Shown: positions 47,116 through 59,116 of the stretch, one piece after another | Position numbering within the stretch: the stretch's first letter is position 1 | Layout of the letters: the number at the start of each line of letters is the position of its first letter | Assembly: GCA_014529385.2 (NCBI GenBank) | Contig: CM043964.1 | Span: 102,442,087 to 102,506,086, forward strand | Direction of reading: 5' to 3' | DNA length: 64,000 nucleotides | Source of the DNA: Adiantum capillus-veneris | Taxonomy: Eukaryota; Streptophyta; Polypodiopsida; Polypodiales; Pteridaceae | Made by a program: the position numbers and the translations under genes | Notes under the pieces: model-generated | Database searches by the model: none | What the model was told of the DNA's origin: nothing | What the model saw: the letters and a program-made list of their open reading frames with translations, nothing else

Positions 47116-47315
47116 GTTGCCTCATCCGACGAGTCTACACCAATAAAACGTGCTGCCTAAATCGGCGAATCTGCACTAATGCTGCCTAAATCGGCAGATC
47201 TGCATTGGATATTGTTTAAAAATCATAGATCTGAAGTTTATTAATGTGCTGCCTAAATCGACAGATCTGCACCAAGATGAGTATCTACACACTGCCTAGA
47301 TCAACGAATCTGTGT
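47116..47315. repeat. Short interspersed motif, five copies
   Basis: Variants of 'gctgcctaaatcggcagatc' followed by 'tgcac' occur at about 47116 (diverged), 47152, 47181, 47248 and 47291. GCAGATCTGC within the motif is a palindrome. Spacing is irregular (29-67 bp). Confidence 0.7.
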
Positions 47316-47656
47316 GTGCGTGACCAATGGACTAGGCAAACATAAAGGGAAAAAAAATTATTTACTATGTTATTGACATCACAGTGCAGTATATCAAATC
47401 ACTTACAAATTGTTGTGCACTATCCCAGAGCACTGTAGCTCACATGAGTAGCTGCATAGCTTATAGAAAAATCTTCTTTCAATACAATTAGAGGGCATGA
47501 CCTTAGCAGTGTTTGAGCATTCTACTTAGAACATAATGCAGAGAATTGAGATATGAAAAGAGGAGTAACATATGCGAGGTACATACCAGGAGGGTTTGGA
47601 ATGGGTGTCCTTGAGTATGCGTGTTGAGAGAGCCGTGTTGTCTCTTTGAATGGTAT
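47316..47656. other. Left flank of the TRIM
   Basis: No gene recognised. Confidence 0.5.
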
Positions 47657-47661
47657 CAGGA
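47657..47661. repeat. Left target-site duplication of TRIM
   Basis: CAGGA, identical to 48267-48271. Confidence 0.85.
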
Positions 47662-47869
47662 TGTTGGGGTAAGCCCAACTTGTGGTGACAAAGTGGTGTC
47701 TATCTATGAGGCTTGCATAAATTGGTTAGACCGGAGGTCCCTAACACCTTAAGGTTTTGGGGTCTGGATGGCTAGACCAATTTGTGGAACGTCACAGTTA
47801 AGCGCATATGCGCGGGAACAGTACTGGGATGGGTGACCTCCCGGGAAGTTGTTGCCCTCATGACCTACA
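47662..47869 (+). repeat. TRIM left LTR with 5S-like segment
   Basis: Starts TGTTGGGG and ends CCTACA. 47796-47856 matches the 3' half of plant 5S rRNA: AGTTAAGCGC (A-box region), then AGTACTGGGATGGGTGACCT (intermediate element and C box) and CCCGGGAAGT. Confidence 0.92.
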
Positions 47870-47871
47870 AC

Positions 47872-47884
47872 TGGTATCAGAGCC
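47872..47884 (+). other. TRIM primer-binding site
   Basis: TGGTATCAGAGCC, an exact complement to the 3' end of initiator tRNA-Met, two bases after the LTR. Confidence 0.92.
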
Positions 47885-48058
47885 ATGGTTCAAAGTCCAA
47901 CCTCTGAGTCCGTGGAACAGGACATGTTGATGTTGACTTCAACCTCTGAGCTAGCTCCCAGCCACGTTGAAGCTCTCAACCTCTGAGCCTAGAAAAAGGC
48001 GGAACACGTTGGTACTCAAGGGGACGGGAAAGTCCCAAGTTTGGCTTAAGGGGGCGAT

Positions 48059-48266
48059 TGTTGGGGTAAGCCCAACTTGTGGTGACAAAGTGGTGTCTAT
48101 CTATAAGGCTTGCATAAATTGGTTAGACCGGAGGTCCCTAACACCTTAAGGTTTTGGGGTCTGGATGGATAGACCAATTTGTGGAACGTCACAGTTAAGC
48201 GCATATGCGCGGGAACAGTACTGGGATGGGTGACCTCCCGGGAAGTTGTTGCCCTCATGACCTACA
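48059..48266 (+). repeat. TRIM right LTR with 5S-like segment
   Basis: Same 208 bp as the left LTR with two substitutions (near 48103 and 48167). It is preceded by a purine-rich AAGGGGGCGAT. Confidence 0.92.
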
Positions 48267-48271
48267 CAGGA
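48267..48271. repeat. Right target-site duplication of TRIM
   Basis: CAGGA. Confidence 0.85.
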
Positions 48272-49334
48272 AACACAGCTAGGAGTTTGACACAATCTTG
48301 TATGACAGAGGCAGTATAGTCAACCACTAAGGAATCAGGTTTAGATGAGTATAGATATTTGGTTGATAACAAGAGAGAAGGGTATCATAAAAGTGGATAA
48401 AAAATGATTAGGAGATTAGTACGGAAGCTGTAAAAATGATTTGCAAAATAAAGTAAAGAGATGGCTTATCTGAAGTCCTCGCATTATGGTCTGCATAGGT
48501 TTTTTTTTTTTGAATCCTTAAATGAGTTAGAGAAATGTAACAAAAACAAATGAAGATCATGATAAAAACCATTTGATTAAGATCAAGTAAGACAAATACT
48601 TTACTTTCCTTAAAATTGTGGTAAACCAAATAAAGGTAATAGTGTTGAGCAGTGCTACTCTACAGCAACTAGTAAAATATAACAATGTGCCATTCAAAGA
48701 GGAGGAAACCTAGAAAATCTTCAAAATTTTAAAAGTGCAACCAATTGTAAGTCACAATTAAGAATGCATGACATTTGATAACGTTGATCGATACAAGGAA
48801 TTGTAAAAAGAGCATGCAATATAGCCTAGCCGAAATTAGATAAAGCTGCAAAAAGTGGTCACCGAGCAAGTTGGCAGTAGGAGTATGAGCATAGAACATT
48901 TTGTACCAGCTTGTGCTAATTAAAACATTAACCAACTAAAAATAAAATGCTCACAACATTGCTAGGTATCACAAAGGATTTAAAATATTGTGCTACGTAC
49001 CGAAAAAAGATCATCCAAATCATGCCATAAAAATCCACAGATTATAAGTAAAATAAAATCTCTGCAAATAGTGTGATGGAATCCATTGAAGATATTAGAG
49101 TTACATAAACCTAGGTCTTATGATCACTTTATGAAGCTTGATTGTGGTCGTCTCCAGCATATCATTTCGTAGTTGTGTTCCAAATACTTTTTGCCTTAAT
49201 TAGTGTTGTTACCCACCACAAATTTGTACCATTCATCAATATCTAGTCACATTGTAATAGTCGATGGGGCATATCATCAATGTAATTCTGAGGGGGAGGC
49301 AGGGCTCTGTTGTGGAGGTGTCAGATGTAGTAGA
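48272..49334. other. No gene recognised
   Basis: A/T-rich noncoding sequence. Confidence 0.5.
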
Positions 49335-49765
49335 CGAGGGGGAAAGAGCGAGAAATGAAATGAAATAGAATGTCACATTAAACGCCTTCAAAGGCCAAAA
49401 TTATATCGTGAGTCAAAATTGATGCAATCAGTGTGAATCTAATCCAATGTGATCTGTGTACTAAAAATAAAATGAGGTAAAATGAAAGACTAAAATTAAA
49501 ACCCTAAAAGCATCATTTTAGAAATCGTCAACATCATTGTCGATTTTCGTGGTTGCCCGATAGCAGGCGTTTATCTGAGAAAGCTTCCTCAATGTTCATC
49601 GAAGAGCTTCCTCAATGTCCGTCGTGATAAGGAATCATAGTGGGAGGCCGACGAGAGATAAAGAAATGAAATGAAATGTCGTATTAAACGTCTTCAAAAG
49701 GCCAAAATTAAAAATAGGCCAAATTGATACAATCCATGTAAATTTAACAATCTAATCCAATGCCT
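49335..49765. repeat. Imperfect direct repeat, offset ~305 bp
   Basis: 'gagaaatgaaatgaaat' to 'cttcaaa.ggccaaaatta' and 'aatctaatccaatg' appear at about 49350-49455 and 49656-49761. Confidence 0.7.
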
Positions 49766-50714
49766 GGGTACAGATGAAAATGAAGGAAAGGAAATAAAAA
49801 ATAAAGAAAAGGTGTCGTCAGCATCGTTAATACCCGCCTCTGGAAGTAGGCGTACTGGGAGGGGGAGAGAGAGAGAGAGAGAGAGGTGTGCAACGCGTGC
49901 TGCTGGTTGGAGGTGTCTGTTGGCTTCTTGCCTCTTGACAGCGCCAATATCGACTGCTGCTTACCATCTACAACACCCGCTTATCGCCACTAGGTTGCCA
50001 TGCATGCCATGATCAGCTACTCCACTCCGTAGAACAAGATGGAGTTGCCGCCTACCTCAAGGTGTTGAAGCATGGGTGAGGCACGCTCAAGGTTTGGTCG
50101 GTCATCTAATAGTACCAATGCGCTAGCTAGTGGTCAAGGATGTTGCTGAGTGATGCACGGCCTACATGCGAGGGCAGCTTCTAGGGTAGAGAGGTAATTG
50201 TAGAGCGTGAGGGAGGCCGGAATGTGATTCACTGCAACTGCAGCCATCAATTCATCAAGTGTAGCTATTGTTAATGCATGGGGTGCTTGCCCATGGGAAG
50301 GTGAAACTCATATTGAGTGAAAAGATCACAAGGATGCTTTTAGAGGCAGGATCACATCGTAAAAAGCTGGATCCTAAAGGCACAATCATCAATTGGGAAG
50401 ATCTTCAGCTTTGATAATGGTTAAAGTAACCTGCATCACGTGGCGGGAGTCTTGCTGTATATTTGAATGAACCTCCAATAGCTGGTAGTAATGAGGTGGT
50501 CGTTTCTCCTTGTGGGGGTATCGGAACAGGGGCCGGCGGCTCTGAGGGAGAGAAGTTAAGAGATGAGCACCGCGCGCATGGCAATCTGGTGGTGGTAAGT
50601 GGATGGCCACCACAGGGTAGATGGGTGATGGTTGCACGGTGGGCGTCACTAAAAGAAGGAAGGAGACGCTAATTTCTTGGGCACAGAGAAAGAGGGAGAG
50701 AAGAAATCCGGTGA
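49766..50714. other. No gene recognised
   Basis: Contains a GA tract at about 49863-49884. Proline-rich minus-strand frame at 50389-50649 has no known domain. Confidence 0.45.
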
Positions 50715-51026
50715 AGTCTGCATGGCAAGGAGTTGATGAGTTGGAAAGTGGTCTTCAAATGGGCCTCACTTTCAACTCCGGCCAACGTTGCAAGAAAACA
50801 TTGCAAGCGACCCTTCGACTCACCTTTGTGTGCTATAAAATCACGTATTAGCGAAATAGATGTTGTTGCTAGTCTGCATGGCAAGGAGTTGATGAGTTGG
50901 GAAGTGGTCTTCAAATGGGCCTCACTTTCAACTCCGGCCAACATTGCAAGAAAACATTGCAAGCGACCCTTCGACTCACCTTTGTGTGCTATAAAATCAC
51001 ATATTAGCGAAATAGATGTTGCTGCT
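50715..51026. repeat. 156-bp tandem duplication
   Basis: 50715-50870 and 50871-51026 are nearly identical ('agtctgcatggcaaggagtt' to 'aaatagatgttg'). A reverse-complement copy begins at the right edge of the window (63930-64000), marking the outer part of the inverted arms. Confidence 0.9.
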
Positions 51027-51223
51027 AGCCTACGACCGTATTGCAAGGTGAGTTGTAGAGACTGAGTTGGTTGTCTCTAGGATTTGGCTCTCTCTCTCTC
51101 TAAGTTGCCACAGAGAGCTAATCTATACTTTTTTTCGTTTGAATGGTTTGAAGGTACTATCAACCCAGAGCCGATCCAGCCATCAACCTTGAGCTTGCTG
51201 CAAGGCGCTCTTCCATTCACCAA

Positions 51224-51320
<97 letters not shown>

Positions 51321-51514
51321 TGATTTGCGAGTGCGCCTTTACGGCTGGCTGGAATTTTTTCACGTCCTGCCTCATCTCCTATGACGGAATTGAGAGAGAG
51401 AGAAATGACTCAACGGCACCCCCTAAGCAAGTTGTGCAAGAGGTCAGGATGCCACTTCCCTTGAGCTTCGAGTTGTCCTCGAACCACACACACACACACA
51501 CAACCAATGGTGGT

Positions 51515-51572
<58 letters not shown>

Positions 51573-51706
51573 ATGAGCATACCGATTATGCAAGGCAAGC
51601 AATGCGAGGGCCCAGGGGTGAGCTCAAAATGAATGTGAAGGCCAATAGCAGATGAATGCAACTTGCAGGCAACAACACGGTTAGTCGAGAGCAGTACCAT
51701 TTGGCC

Positions 51707-51768
<62 letters not shown>

Positions 51769-52291
51769 GGGAGAGACGCTTCTCCTATGTGAGGGGATGT
51801 AGGTGTAGAACTGGAGCACAAAGCTCCACTTGCCTTTGGCCCGCCGTCAATGTACCAACCAACGACATGCATGGAATTTGCCGCCGTCACTGCTTGCAAA
51901 CGACGTGCTACTTGGGAGGCGTGCCCAAACTGTAACCGTACCTGCCAGTGCCATGCAGCACGGTGTGCCCACACTGCAGCCATACCTGTCGACGCCGCTG
52001 CTGTCAGTGCCATGCAACGCTGCCAATAATCTTTTCATGCAACCAACATCGTTGCCAACCCTGCTATAATTTTTAGTCTTAAAAATGCCAATAATTTTTA
52101 CTTTTAAAAAATGTTTATGGTAAAACGTGTATGGCTAGCGGAGGGCAAGAGGAAAAGGAGCCGCAAAATAGAGAAAATTAATGTAAAAACCAAAAAAATG
52201 AGTTATATGTTGCAGGCATTGGTAGTGGGGGGAATTTTTACGATTTTTACATTGTCAGCCCATGCATTTAGTTAGCAAGTCGTGAAAGTAG

Positions 52292-52489
52292 ATGATGAGT
52301 TTGGTCCAAAGTCTGCACGCTTTGTCTCCTTTTTTCTTCGTCCTTTTGCGTACTACAACATTGTTGGCCAAAGCTCAACAACTCTCACAATTTGAATTGG
52401 TACCTTCTCCATCAAGTCCATCTTCCGCTCATTCTTCTAAGTCGCCTCACCTCCCCTGGGGAGAAGGTCCTTATCCAGTTTTCAAGTAA
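52292..52489 (+). pseudogene. Signal-peptide-like 65-codon ORF, unit 1
   Basis: MMSLVQSLHALSPFFFVLLR begins a hydrophobic N-terminus with an Ala-x-Ala-type cleavage site (AKAQ), then a Ser/Pro-rich stretch ending GEGPYPVFK. The stop is preceded by CAA|GTAATG, which could be a splice donor, so this may be the first exon of a captured gene. It stays open in three of the four copies in the window. Confidence 0.35.
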
Positions 52490-52689
52490 TGCTTTGAAAC
52501 ATATTCCATGAATCTCTACGATCGCAACACACCTAAGTGTAGTATACTTTAACCTATCGAGTGAAAGGCTTAGGTGATGCAGTGTAGCATGACAAAATTG
52601 TAGCTAAGTAGAGAGAGAAAGAGAGAGAGAGAGGGGGGGACGCATAATCGATTGTGAAGACCACAACCTTTCACCTTTGAAGCCTTGCA

Positions 52690-52959
52690 CACTTGCACCT
52701 TGAGGACATGTATACCAAATATCTATGGTGCACTTCATGAAGCACAAAAAGTACTTGAGGAGGTTCTTGTCCGAGAGGTCGTCTCTTGGAATGTACTAAT
52801 TGTGGGATATGCCCAACTTGGTAAAGAAGATCAGGGCTGTCCAGATGCAATCAACAAAGGAACACCTAGAAAGCAGCAACATCCGCTACACAAGCAAGCA
52901 TGGAGAGGAAGAGTGCAATGGGTCTTTGACAAGCTTCCTGGTGCTCTTCGATTCACCAG

Positions 52960-52961
<2 letters not shown>
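52690..52961 (+). pseudogene. PPR gene fragment, unit 1
   Basis: 'GALHEAQKVLEEVLVREVVS' followed by 'WNVLIVGYAQLG' is a typical plant PPR repeat. The preceding 'DMYAK' of the motif reads in a different frame, so the fragment is frameshifted. About one repeat remains and no start is present. Confidence 0.6.
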
Positions 52962-53002
<41 letters not shown>

Positions 53003-53205
53003 TAATTTGCGAGTGCGCCTTTTTGGATGGCTGGAAGTTTTGCACGTCCTACCTCATCTCCTGCGACGGAATTTAGAGAGAGAGAGAGAGAGAAATGACT
53101 CAACGGCACCCCCTAATCAAGTTGTGCAAGAGGTCAGGATGCCGCTTTCCTTGAGCTTCGAGCTGTCCTCAAACCACACACACACACACAACCAATGGTG
53201 GTGGT

Positions 53206-53256
<51 letters not shown>

Positions 53257-53290
53257 TACAAGATACAAATGGCGCAAGGTGAGGCACTCT

Positions 53291-53329
<39 letters not shown>

Positions 53330-53455
53330 ACCGATTATGCAAGGCAAGCAATGTGAGGGCCCAGGGGTGAGCTCAAAATGAATGTGAAGGCCAATAGAAG
53401 ATGAATGCAACTTGCAGGCACCAACACGGTTAGTCAAGAGCAGTACCATTTGGCC

Positions 53456-53498
<43 letters not shown>

Positions 53499-54013
53499 GG
53501 GAGACGCTTCTGCTGTGTGAGGGGATGTAGGTGTAGAATTGGAGCACGAAGCTCCACTTGCCTCTGGCCCGTCGACGTACCAGCCAGCTCCATGCATGGA
53601 ATTTTCCACCGTCACTGCTTACAAACGACGTGCTACTTGGGAGGCATGCCCAAACTGCAAGCATACCTGCCAGCACCATGCAGCACGTTGTGCCCACACT
53701 GCAGCCATACCTTTCGACGCCGCTGTCAGTGCCATGCAACGCTGCCAATAATCTTTTCATGCAACTAACATCGCTGCCAGCCCTGCTATAATTTTTAGTT
53801 TTAAAAATGCCAATAATTTTTACTTTTAAAAAATGTTTATGGTAAAACGTGTATGGCCAGCGGATGGCAAGAGGAAAAGGAGCCGCAAAATAGAGAAAAT
53901 TAATGTAAAAACCAAAAAAATGAGTTATATGTTGCAGGCATTGGTAGTAGGGGGAACTTTTACGGTTTTTACATTGCTAGCCCATGCATTTAGTTAGCAA
54001 GTCGTGAAAGTAG

Positions 54014-54232
54014 ATGATGAGTTTGGTCCAAAGTTTGCACGCTTTGTCTCCTTTTTTCTTCGTCCTTTTGCATACTACAATATCTTTGGCCAAAGCTCAA
54101 CAACTCTCACAATTGAATAGGTACCTTCTCCATCAACTCCATCTTCCACTCATTCTTCTAAGTCGCCTCACCTCCCCTCAGGAGAAGGTCCCTATCCAGT
54201 TTTCAAGTAATGCTTTGAAACATATTCCATAA
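54014..54232 (+). pseudogene. Signal-peptide-like ORF, unit 2 (frameshifted)
   Basis: Same start as unit 1, but a one-base deletion after about 35 codons changes the C-terminal half. Confidence 0.35.
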
Positions 54233-54426
54233 ATCTCTACGATCGCAACACACCTAGCTGTAGTATACTTTAACCTGTAGAGTGTGTGAAAGGCTTAGGT
54301 GATGCAGTGTAGCATGAAAAAATTGTAGCTAAGTCGAGAGAGAAAGAGAGAGAGAGAGGGGGGGGGGGGGGGGGGACGCATAATCGATTGTGAAGACCAC
54401 AACCTTTCACCTTTGAAGCCTTGCGC

Positions 54427-54697
54427 ACTTGCACCTTGAGGACATGTATGCCATATATCTGTGGTGCACTTCATGAAGCACAAAAAGTACTTGAGGAGGT
54501 TCCTGTCTGAGAGGTCATCTCTTGGAATGTATTGATTGTGGGATATGCCCAACTTGGTCAAGAAGGTCAGGGCTGTCCAGATGCAATCAACAAAGGAACA
54601 CCTAGAAAGCAGCAACATCCACTACACAAGAAAACATGGAGAGGAAGAGTGCAATGGGTCTTTGACAAGCTTCCTGGCGCTCTTCCATTCACTAGGT
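54427..54697 (+). pseudogene. PPR gene fragment, unit 2
   Basis: Same fragment as unit 1. It carries an extra stop ('...PV' then a stop in place of Arg), so it is more decayed. A 20-bp G-run precedes it at 54356-54375. Confidence 0.55.
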
Positions 54698-54701
54698 TCT
54701 C

Positions 54702-54742
<41 letters not shown>

Positions 54743-54942
54743 TGATTTGCGAGTGCGCCTTTCCGGCTGGCTGGAATTTTAGCACGTCCTGCCTCATCTC
54801 CTACGACGGAATTGAGAGAGAGAGAAATGACTCAAAGGCACCCCCCTAAGCAAGTTGTGCAGGAGGTCAGGATGCCACTTCCCTTGAGCTTCGAGTTGTC
54901 CTCGAACCACACACACACACACACACAATCAATAGTGGTGGT

Positions 54943-54975
<33 letters not shown>

Positions 54976-55016
54976 GAGGATACAAATGGCACAAGGTGTA
55001 CACAGATGAGGCACGC

Positions 55017-55131
<115 letters not shown>

Positions 55132-55267
55132 CAATGATCATACCGATTACGCAAGGCAAGCAATGCGAGGGCCCAGGGGTGAGCTCAAAATGAATGTGAA
55201 GGCCAATAGCAGATGAATGCAACTTGCAGGCAACAACACGGTTAGTCGAGAGCAGTACCATTTGGCC

Positions 55268-55388
<121 letters not shown>

Positions 55389-55906
55389 GGCGAGACGCTT
55401 CTGCTGTGTGAGGGGATGTAGGTGTAGAACTAGAGCACGAAGCTCCACTTCCCTCTGGCCCGTCAACGTACCAGCCAACGCCATGCATGGAATCTGTCGG
55501 CCGTCACTGCTTGCAAACAACGTGCTACTTGGGAGGCGTGCCCAAAGTGCAACCGTACCTGCCAGTGCGATGCAGCACGGTGTGCCCACACTACAGTCAT
55601 ACCTACCGATGCCGCTGTCAGTGCCATGCAGCACTACCAATAATCTTTTCATGCAACCAACATCGCTACCAGCCCTACTATAAGTTTTAGTTTTAAAAAT
55701 GCCAATAATGTTTAATGTTTAAAAAAAGTTTATGGTAAAACGTGTATGGCCAGCAGAGGGCAAGAGGAAAAGGAGCCGCAAAATAGAGAAAATTAATGTA
55801 AAAACCAAAAAAATGAGTTATATGTTGCAGGCATTGGTAGTGGGGGGAATTTTTACGGTGTTTACATTGCTAGCCCATGCATTTAGTTAGCATGTCGTGA
55901 AAGTAG

Positions 55907-56104
55907 ATGATGAGTTTGGTCCAAAGTCTGCATGCTTTGTCTCCTATTTTCTTCATCCTTTTGCGTACTACAACATTGTTGGCCAAAGCTCAACAACTCT
56001 CACAATTTGAATTTGTACATTCTCCATCAACTCCATCTTCCGCTCATTCTTCTAAGTCGCCTCACCTCCCCCCGGGAGAAGGTCCCTATCCAGTTTTCAA
56101 GTAA
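55907..56104 (+). pseudogene. Signal-peptide-like 65-codon ORF, unit 3
   Basis: Open over the same 65 codons as unit 1, with a few substitutions (Ile for Phe at residue 14, His for Pro at 47, Thr for Ser at 50). Confidence 0.35.
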
Positions 56105-56293
56105 TGCTTTGAATCTCTACGATCGCAACACACCTAAGTGTAGTATACTTTAACCTGTCGAGTGAAAGGCTTAGGTGATGCAGTGTAGCATGACAAAATT
56201 GTAGCTAAGTAGAGAGAGAAAGAGAGAGAGAGAGAGGGGGGGGGGGGGACGCATAATCGATTGTGAAGACCACAACCTTTCAACTTTGAAGCC

Positions 56294-56549
56294 TTGCACA
56301 CTTGCACCTTGAGGACATGTATGCCAAATATCTATGGTGCACTTCATGAAGAACAAAAAGTACTTGAGGAGGTTCCTGTCCGAGAGGTTGTCTCTTGGAA
56401 TGTACTGATTGTGGGATATGCCCAACTTGGTCAAGAAGATCAGGGCTATCCAGATGCAATCAACAAAGGAACACCTAGAAAGCAGCAACATCCGCTACAC
56501 AAGCAAACATGGAGAGGAAGAGTGCAATGGGTCTTTGACAAGCTTCCTA
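56294..56549 (+). pseudogene. PPR gene fragment, unit 3, cut at the Helitron junction
   Basis: Same fragment ('ALHEEQKVLEEVPVREVVSW'). It ends where similarity with other units breaks off at 'gacaagcttcct'. Confidence 0.55.
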
Positions 56550-57461
56550 GCTGCACGGCAACAACCCCAAGTGAAGACATAGGGTAGCTGGAGACAATTT
56601 TTATTCTCGGTTTTCCCTTGCCAATACACCCTGCAGATTATGATGGTGAGCTTCTATGTGAGGCGGTGTAGAAGTGGAGCAGCCGCTACGCTGGCCTGTG
56701 ACCTCCAGTACGGAGTGCCCTGCAAGATGTTGTTGCTCAGACGCTCCAGTTCCCTGCAGAGAGGAACTGTGTTGTAGGTTGCTACATCCATAGGTGTTCC
56801 GTGAGCTGCCAACTAAACTGTCATGCGACAGCTACAGGAGACCGCGAGCAAGGGCAGCAACAGAGGTTTCGCTAGCCGCATTATGCACTCAACAATATTT
56901 TTTTGTTTTTTCAAAGTTTTGTAGGTTTTTAGTTTTTGTAGGGTTTTACTTTTTTGAGGCTTTTCACGCCAAAATTGTATGCATTGAGCATTGTTGGCGA
57001 CCGTTTTTTCAGACATACAAAAATCCTTTTCTTGAATTTGGCAAGAGGAAATTTATGAAAATTATGTTATTTTTTTAAAATTTTAACAGTATTCTTCTCT
57101 ATGTTGTGGTGGCATTTCTTCTCTTGTGCTTGTCCTCAGCCGGCATTTTTGAAATCGAAAACGCCACAATATTAAGCTGAGACACATTTTTCCCAGACAC
57201 TAGAAAAGAGGTGCAACACTGACTTCATGGCCATTTTGCATGTAATCTTTGTCAAAGCCTTTACCAATGGTTATCGTAATCGGGTTGAGTATGCATTGAT
57301 ATGAAAAACTTGGTCATTTTTAAGTGGGACCATGGCAAGTGAAGCACATTGCGAGCAATAGATAGGGCTAGGGCCACAAAGCTGTGGTGGCACAGACATC
57401 AAGCTAGATTGTGCAACATTTCTCGAAAAGCTAGGCAGCACGGGCTAGGGCTCAACAATAT
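56550..57461 (+). other. Upstream region of the Helitron protein
   Basis: No domain recognised. Open reading may extend a few codons left of 57462, but stops soon follow. Confidence 0.4.
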
Positions 57462-58082
57462 TTGCAGCGAATCCCATTGGGTATTTTAGGAGATTGTGCG
57501 AATATCATGCATTTAAGCCATGGCGGTCAACAAATGGATGCAATGGCTATGCATATTGAAAATTGTACTACAAATGCTCAAAGCACTAGACCTTTAGAAG
57601 TACCTTCGGTTATTGGAGTTGCCAACAATTGGGAGGGTCAACGACAACATCCTTGCATTGTTTTTAAAGAAGGAGAATTTTCTAAAATTGAGAATTATTG
57701 TGTATCTATTCGTTGCATTTATCCAAATGCAACAATCTTGAAGCATGACTCTATGCTTGCCCTCTACCATGGAAAATGCTTCGTCCACAACTTGGGTGGC
57801 TTAAATTTTGTGTGCTCCTTTTGTGGTGCATGTGCTTGGAAGGTTGAAGGTAGGTCTATACGCACATTTGTAGGTAAGTATTGTTGCTTATCAGGAAAAG
57901 TCAAATTAATTCCTTTGAGTGATCCGCCAATGGAGCTCAAAGAATTGATGCAAGGTAGTACTACCAAGAGAAAAAAATTCCTTAAACACATCAGAGAATA
58001 TAATAATGTTTTGGCTTTTGCTTCTTTGGGTGCTCATGTTGATGAGCAACTTACGCGAGGCAGAGGGTGTGTACACTTTTAA
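57462..58082 (+). pseudogene. Helitron protein, N-terminal zinc-finger-like part
   Basis: 206 codons. A Cys-rich part near residues 117-145 (CSFCGACAW and neighbouring Cys/His) and 'ELKELMQGSTTKRKKFLKHI' and 'REYNNVLAFASLG' match the section before the Helitron_like_N domain. The frame shifts near 58030-58060 into the next segment. Confidence 0.7.
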
Positions 58083-59004
58083 AGTTCACGGTGCCATCTA
58101 CCATAATATTGGGCCCATGACACCATGCGAAAGAGTGGATCAGATCCCTCGCTTTTCACAATTGTACTTTTTTGATACAGAGAATGAGATCAACAATAGA
58201 TTGCATCATGTGCCAAATTTAGATAGAGATTCCTTGCATAGTTTGCAGGCTATGATGCATCGTGTTAACCCATATGCAAATGCCTTTTGGTTTGCTGCTA
58301 CAACAATGGGGAATGAAGGAATCCCAAACATGAAGATGGTCATTACTGAAAAGTGTACAAATGGTTGGCAATATTTAGCTCCACGTGGATTTGAGGTTGC
58401 AGCAATTATGCCAGACCAAGGAGATGAGAGCAACATCGGCCATCGTGATATTGTATTGCAGTATCGTGATGGGGGGCTTAAAAGGATCTCCAACCTACAT
58501 CGATCATATATGCCTTTACTATATGTTCTATCATTTCCTAATGGAGAGGATGGGTGGCATCCATATATACCGCAAACTCCCAATGAGCAGCAATTTATTA
58601 CACAAAAACAATACTACACTTTTAGGTTGCAGATTAGGAGAGACACCACAGAATGCCTTTTACGTGGAGGATGATTGTTGCAGCAGTACATTGTTGATGC
58701 CTATAGTACTATGGAGGAGTCAAGGTTATTATGGTTTAGAAACAATCAGAGATCAATTCATGCAGAAGTGTATCAAGGCCTTGCAGACATGCTTGCTTCC
58801 AGTGACAATGCGCATGGGGTCATGGGTGTTAATGTTGGAAGAAGAATTGTATTGCCTTCATCTTTTGTGGGGGGACCTCGGTACATGCAACAACTCTATC
58901 AAGATTCTGTGGCAATTGTACGTAAGAGAGGAAAGCCTCATCTATTCATAAATTTCACATGCAACCCAAGGTGGAAGGAAATAGAAGATGCGTTATTGCC
59001 ATGA
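58006..59004 (+). pseudogene. Helitron-like N-terminal domain
   Basis: One frame interrupted by a TGA at 58672. Characteristic strings: 'GVYTFKVHGAIYHNIG', 'QLYFFDTENEINNRL', 'DIVLQYRDGGLKRISNLHRS', 'LSFPNGEDGWHPYIP', then 'RRDTTECLLRGG' before the stop and 'GPRYMQQLYQDSVAIVRK' and 'LFINFTCNPRW' after it. A second TGA at 59002 lies where related proteins have Trp (PWQ). Confidence 0.85.
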
Positions 59005-59116
59005 CAGACTGCTTCTGATCGTCCTGACTTGCTACACGTGTCTTTTATCATAAATTCAAAGATTTCATGGACTTGCTTCTTAAAAGGGCTATCTTTGGAA
59101 AGGTTTTTGTACATGT

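Larger units (their letters stand above)
47662..48266 (+). mobile_element. Complete Cassandra-like TRIM (605 bp)
   Basis: Two 208-bp LTRs flank a 189-bp noncoding core. A perfect primer-binding site follows the first LTR, a purine-rich tract precedes the second, and a perfect 5-bp duplication borders the element. The LTRs carry a 5S rRNA-like segment, the defining trait of Cassandra elements, which are known from ferns and seed plants. It has no coding capacity and depends on another element's proteins. Two differences between LTRs imply a recent insertion. Confidence 0.92.

Noticed and set aside
47796-47856. A genuine 5S rRNA gene
   Set aside because: Only the 3' half is similar and it lies inside an LTR that is duplicated at 48193-48253.
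51084-51323. Poly-Ser/Leu and Arg/Glu open frames across the 51-64 kb region
   Set aside because: They are (CT)n or (GA)n tracts read in frame and exist on both strands.
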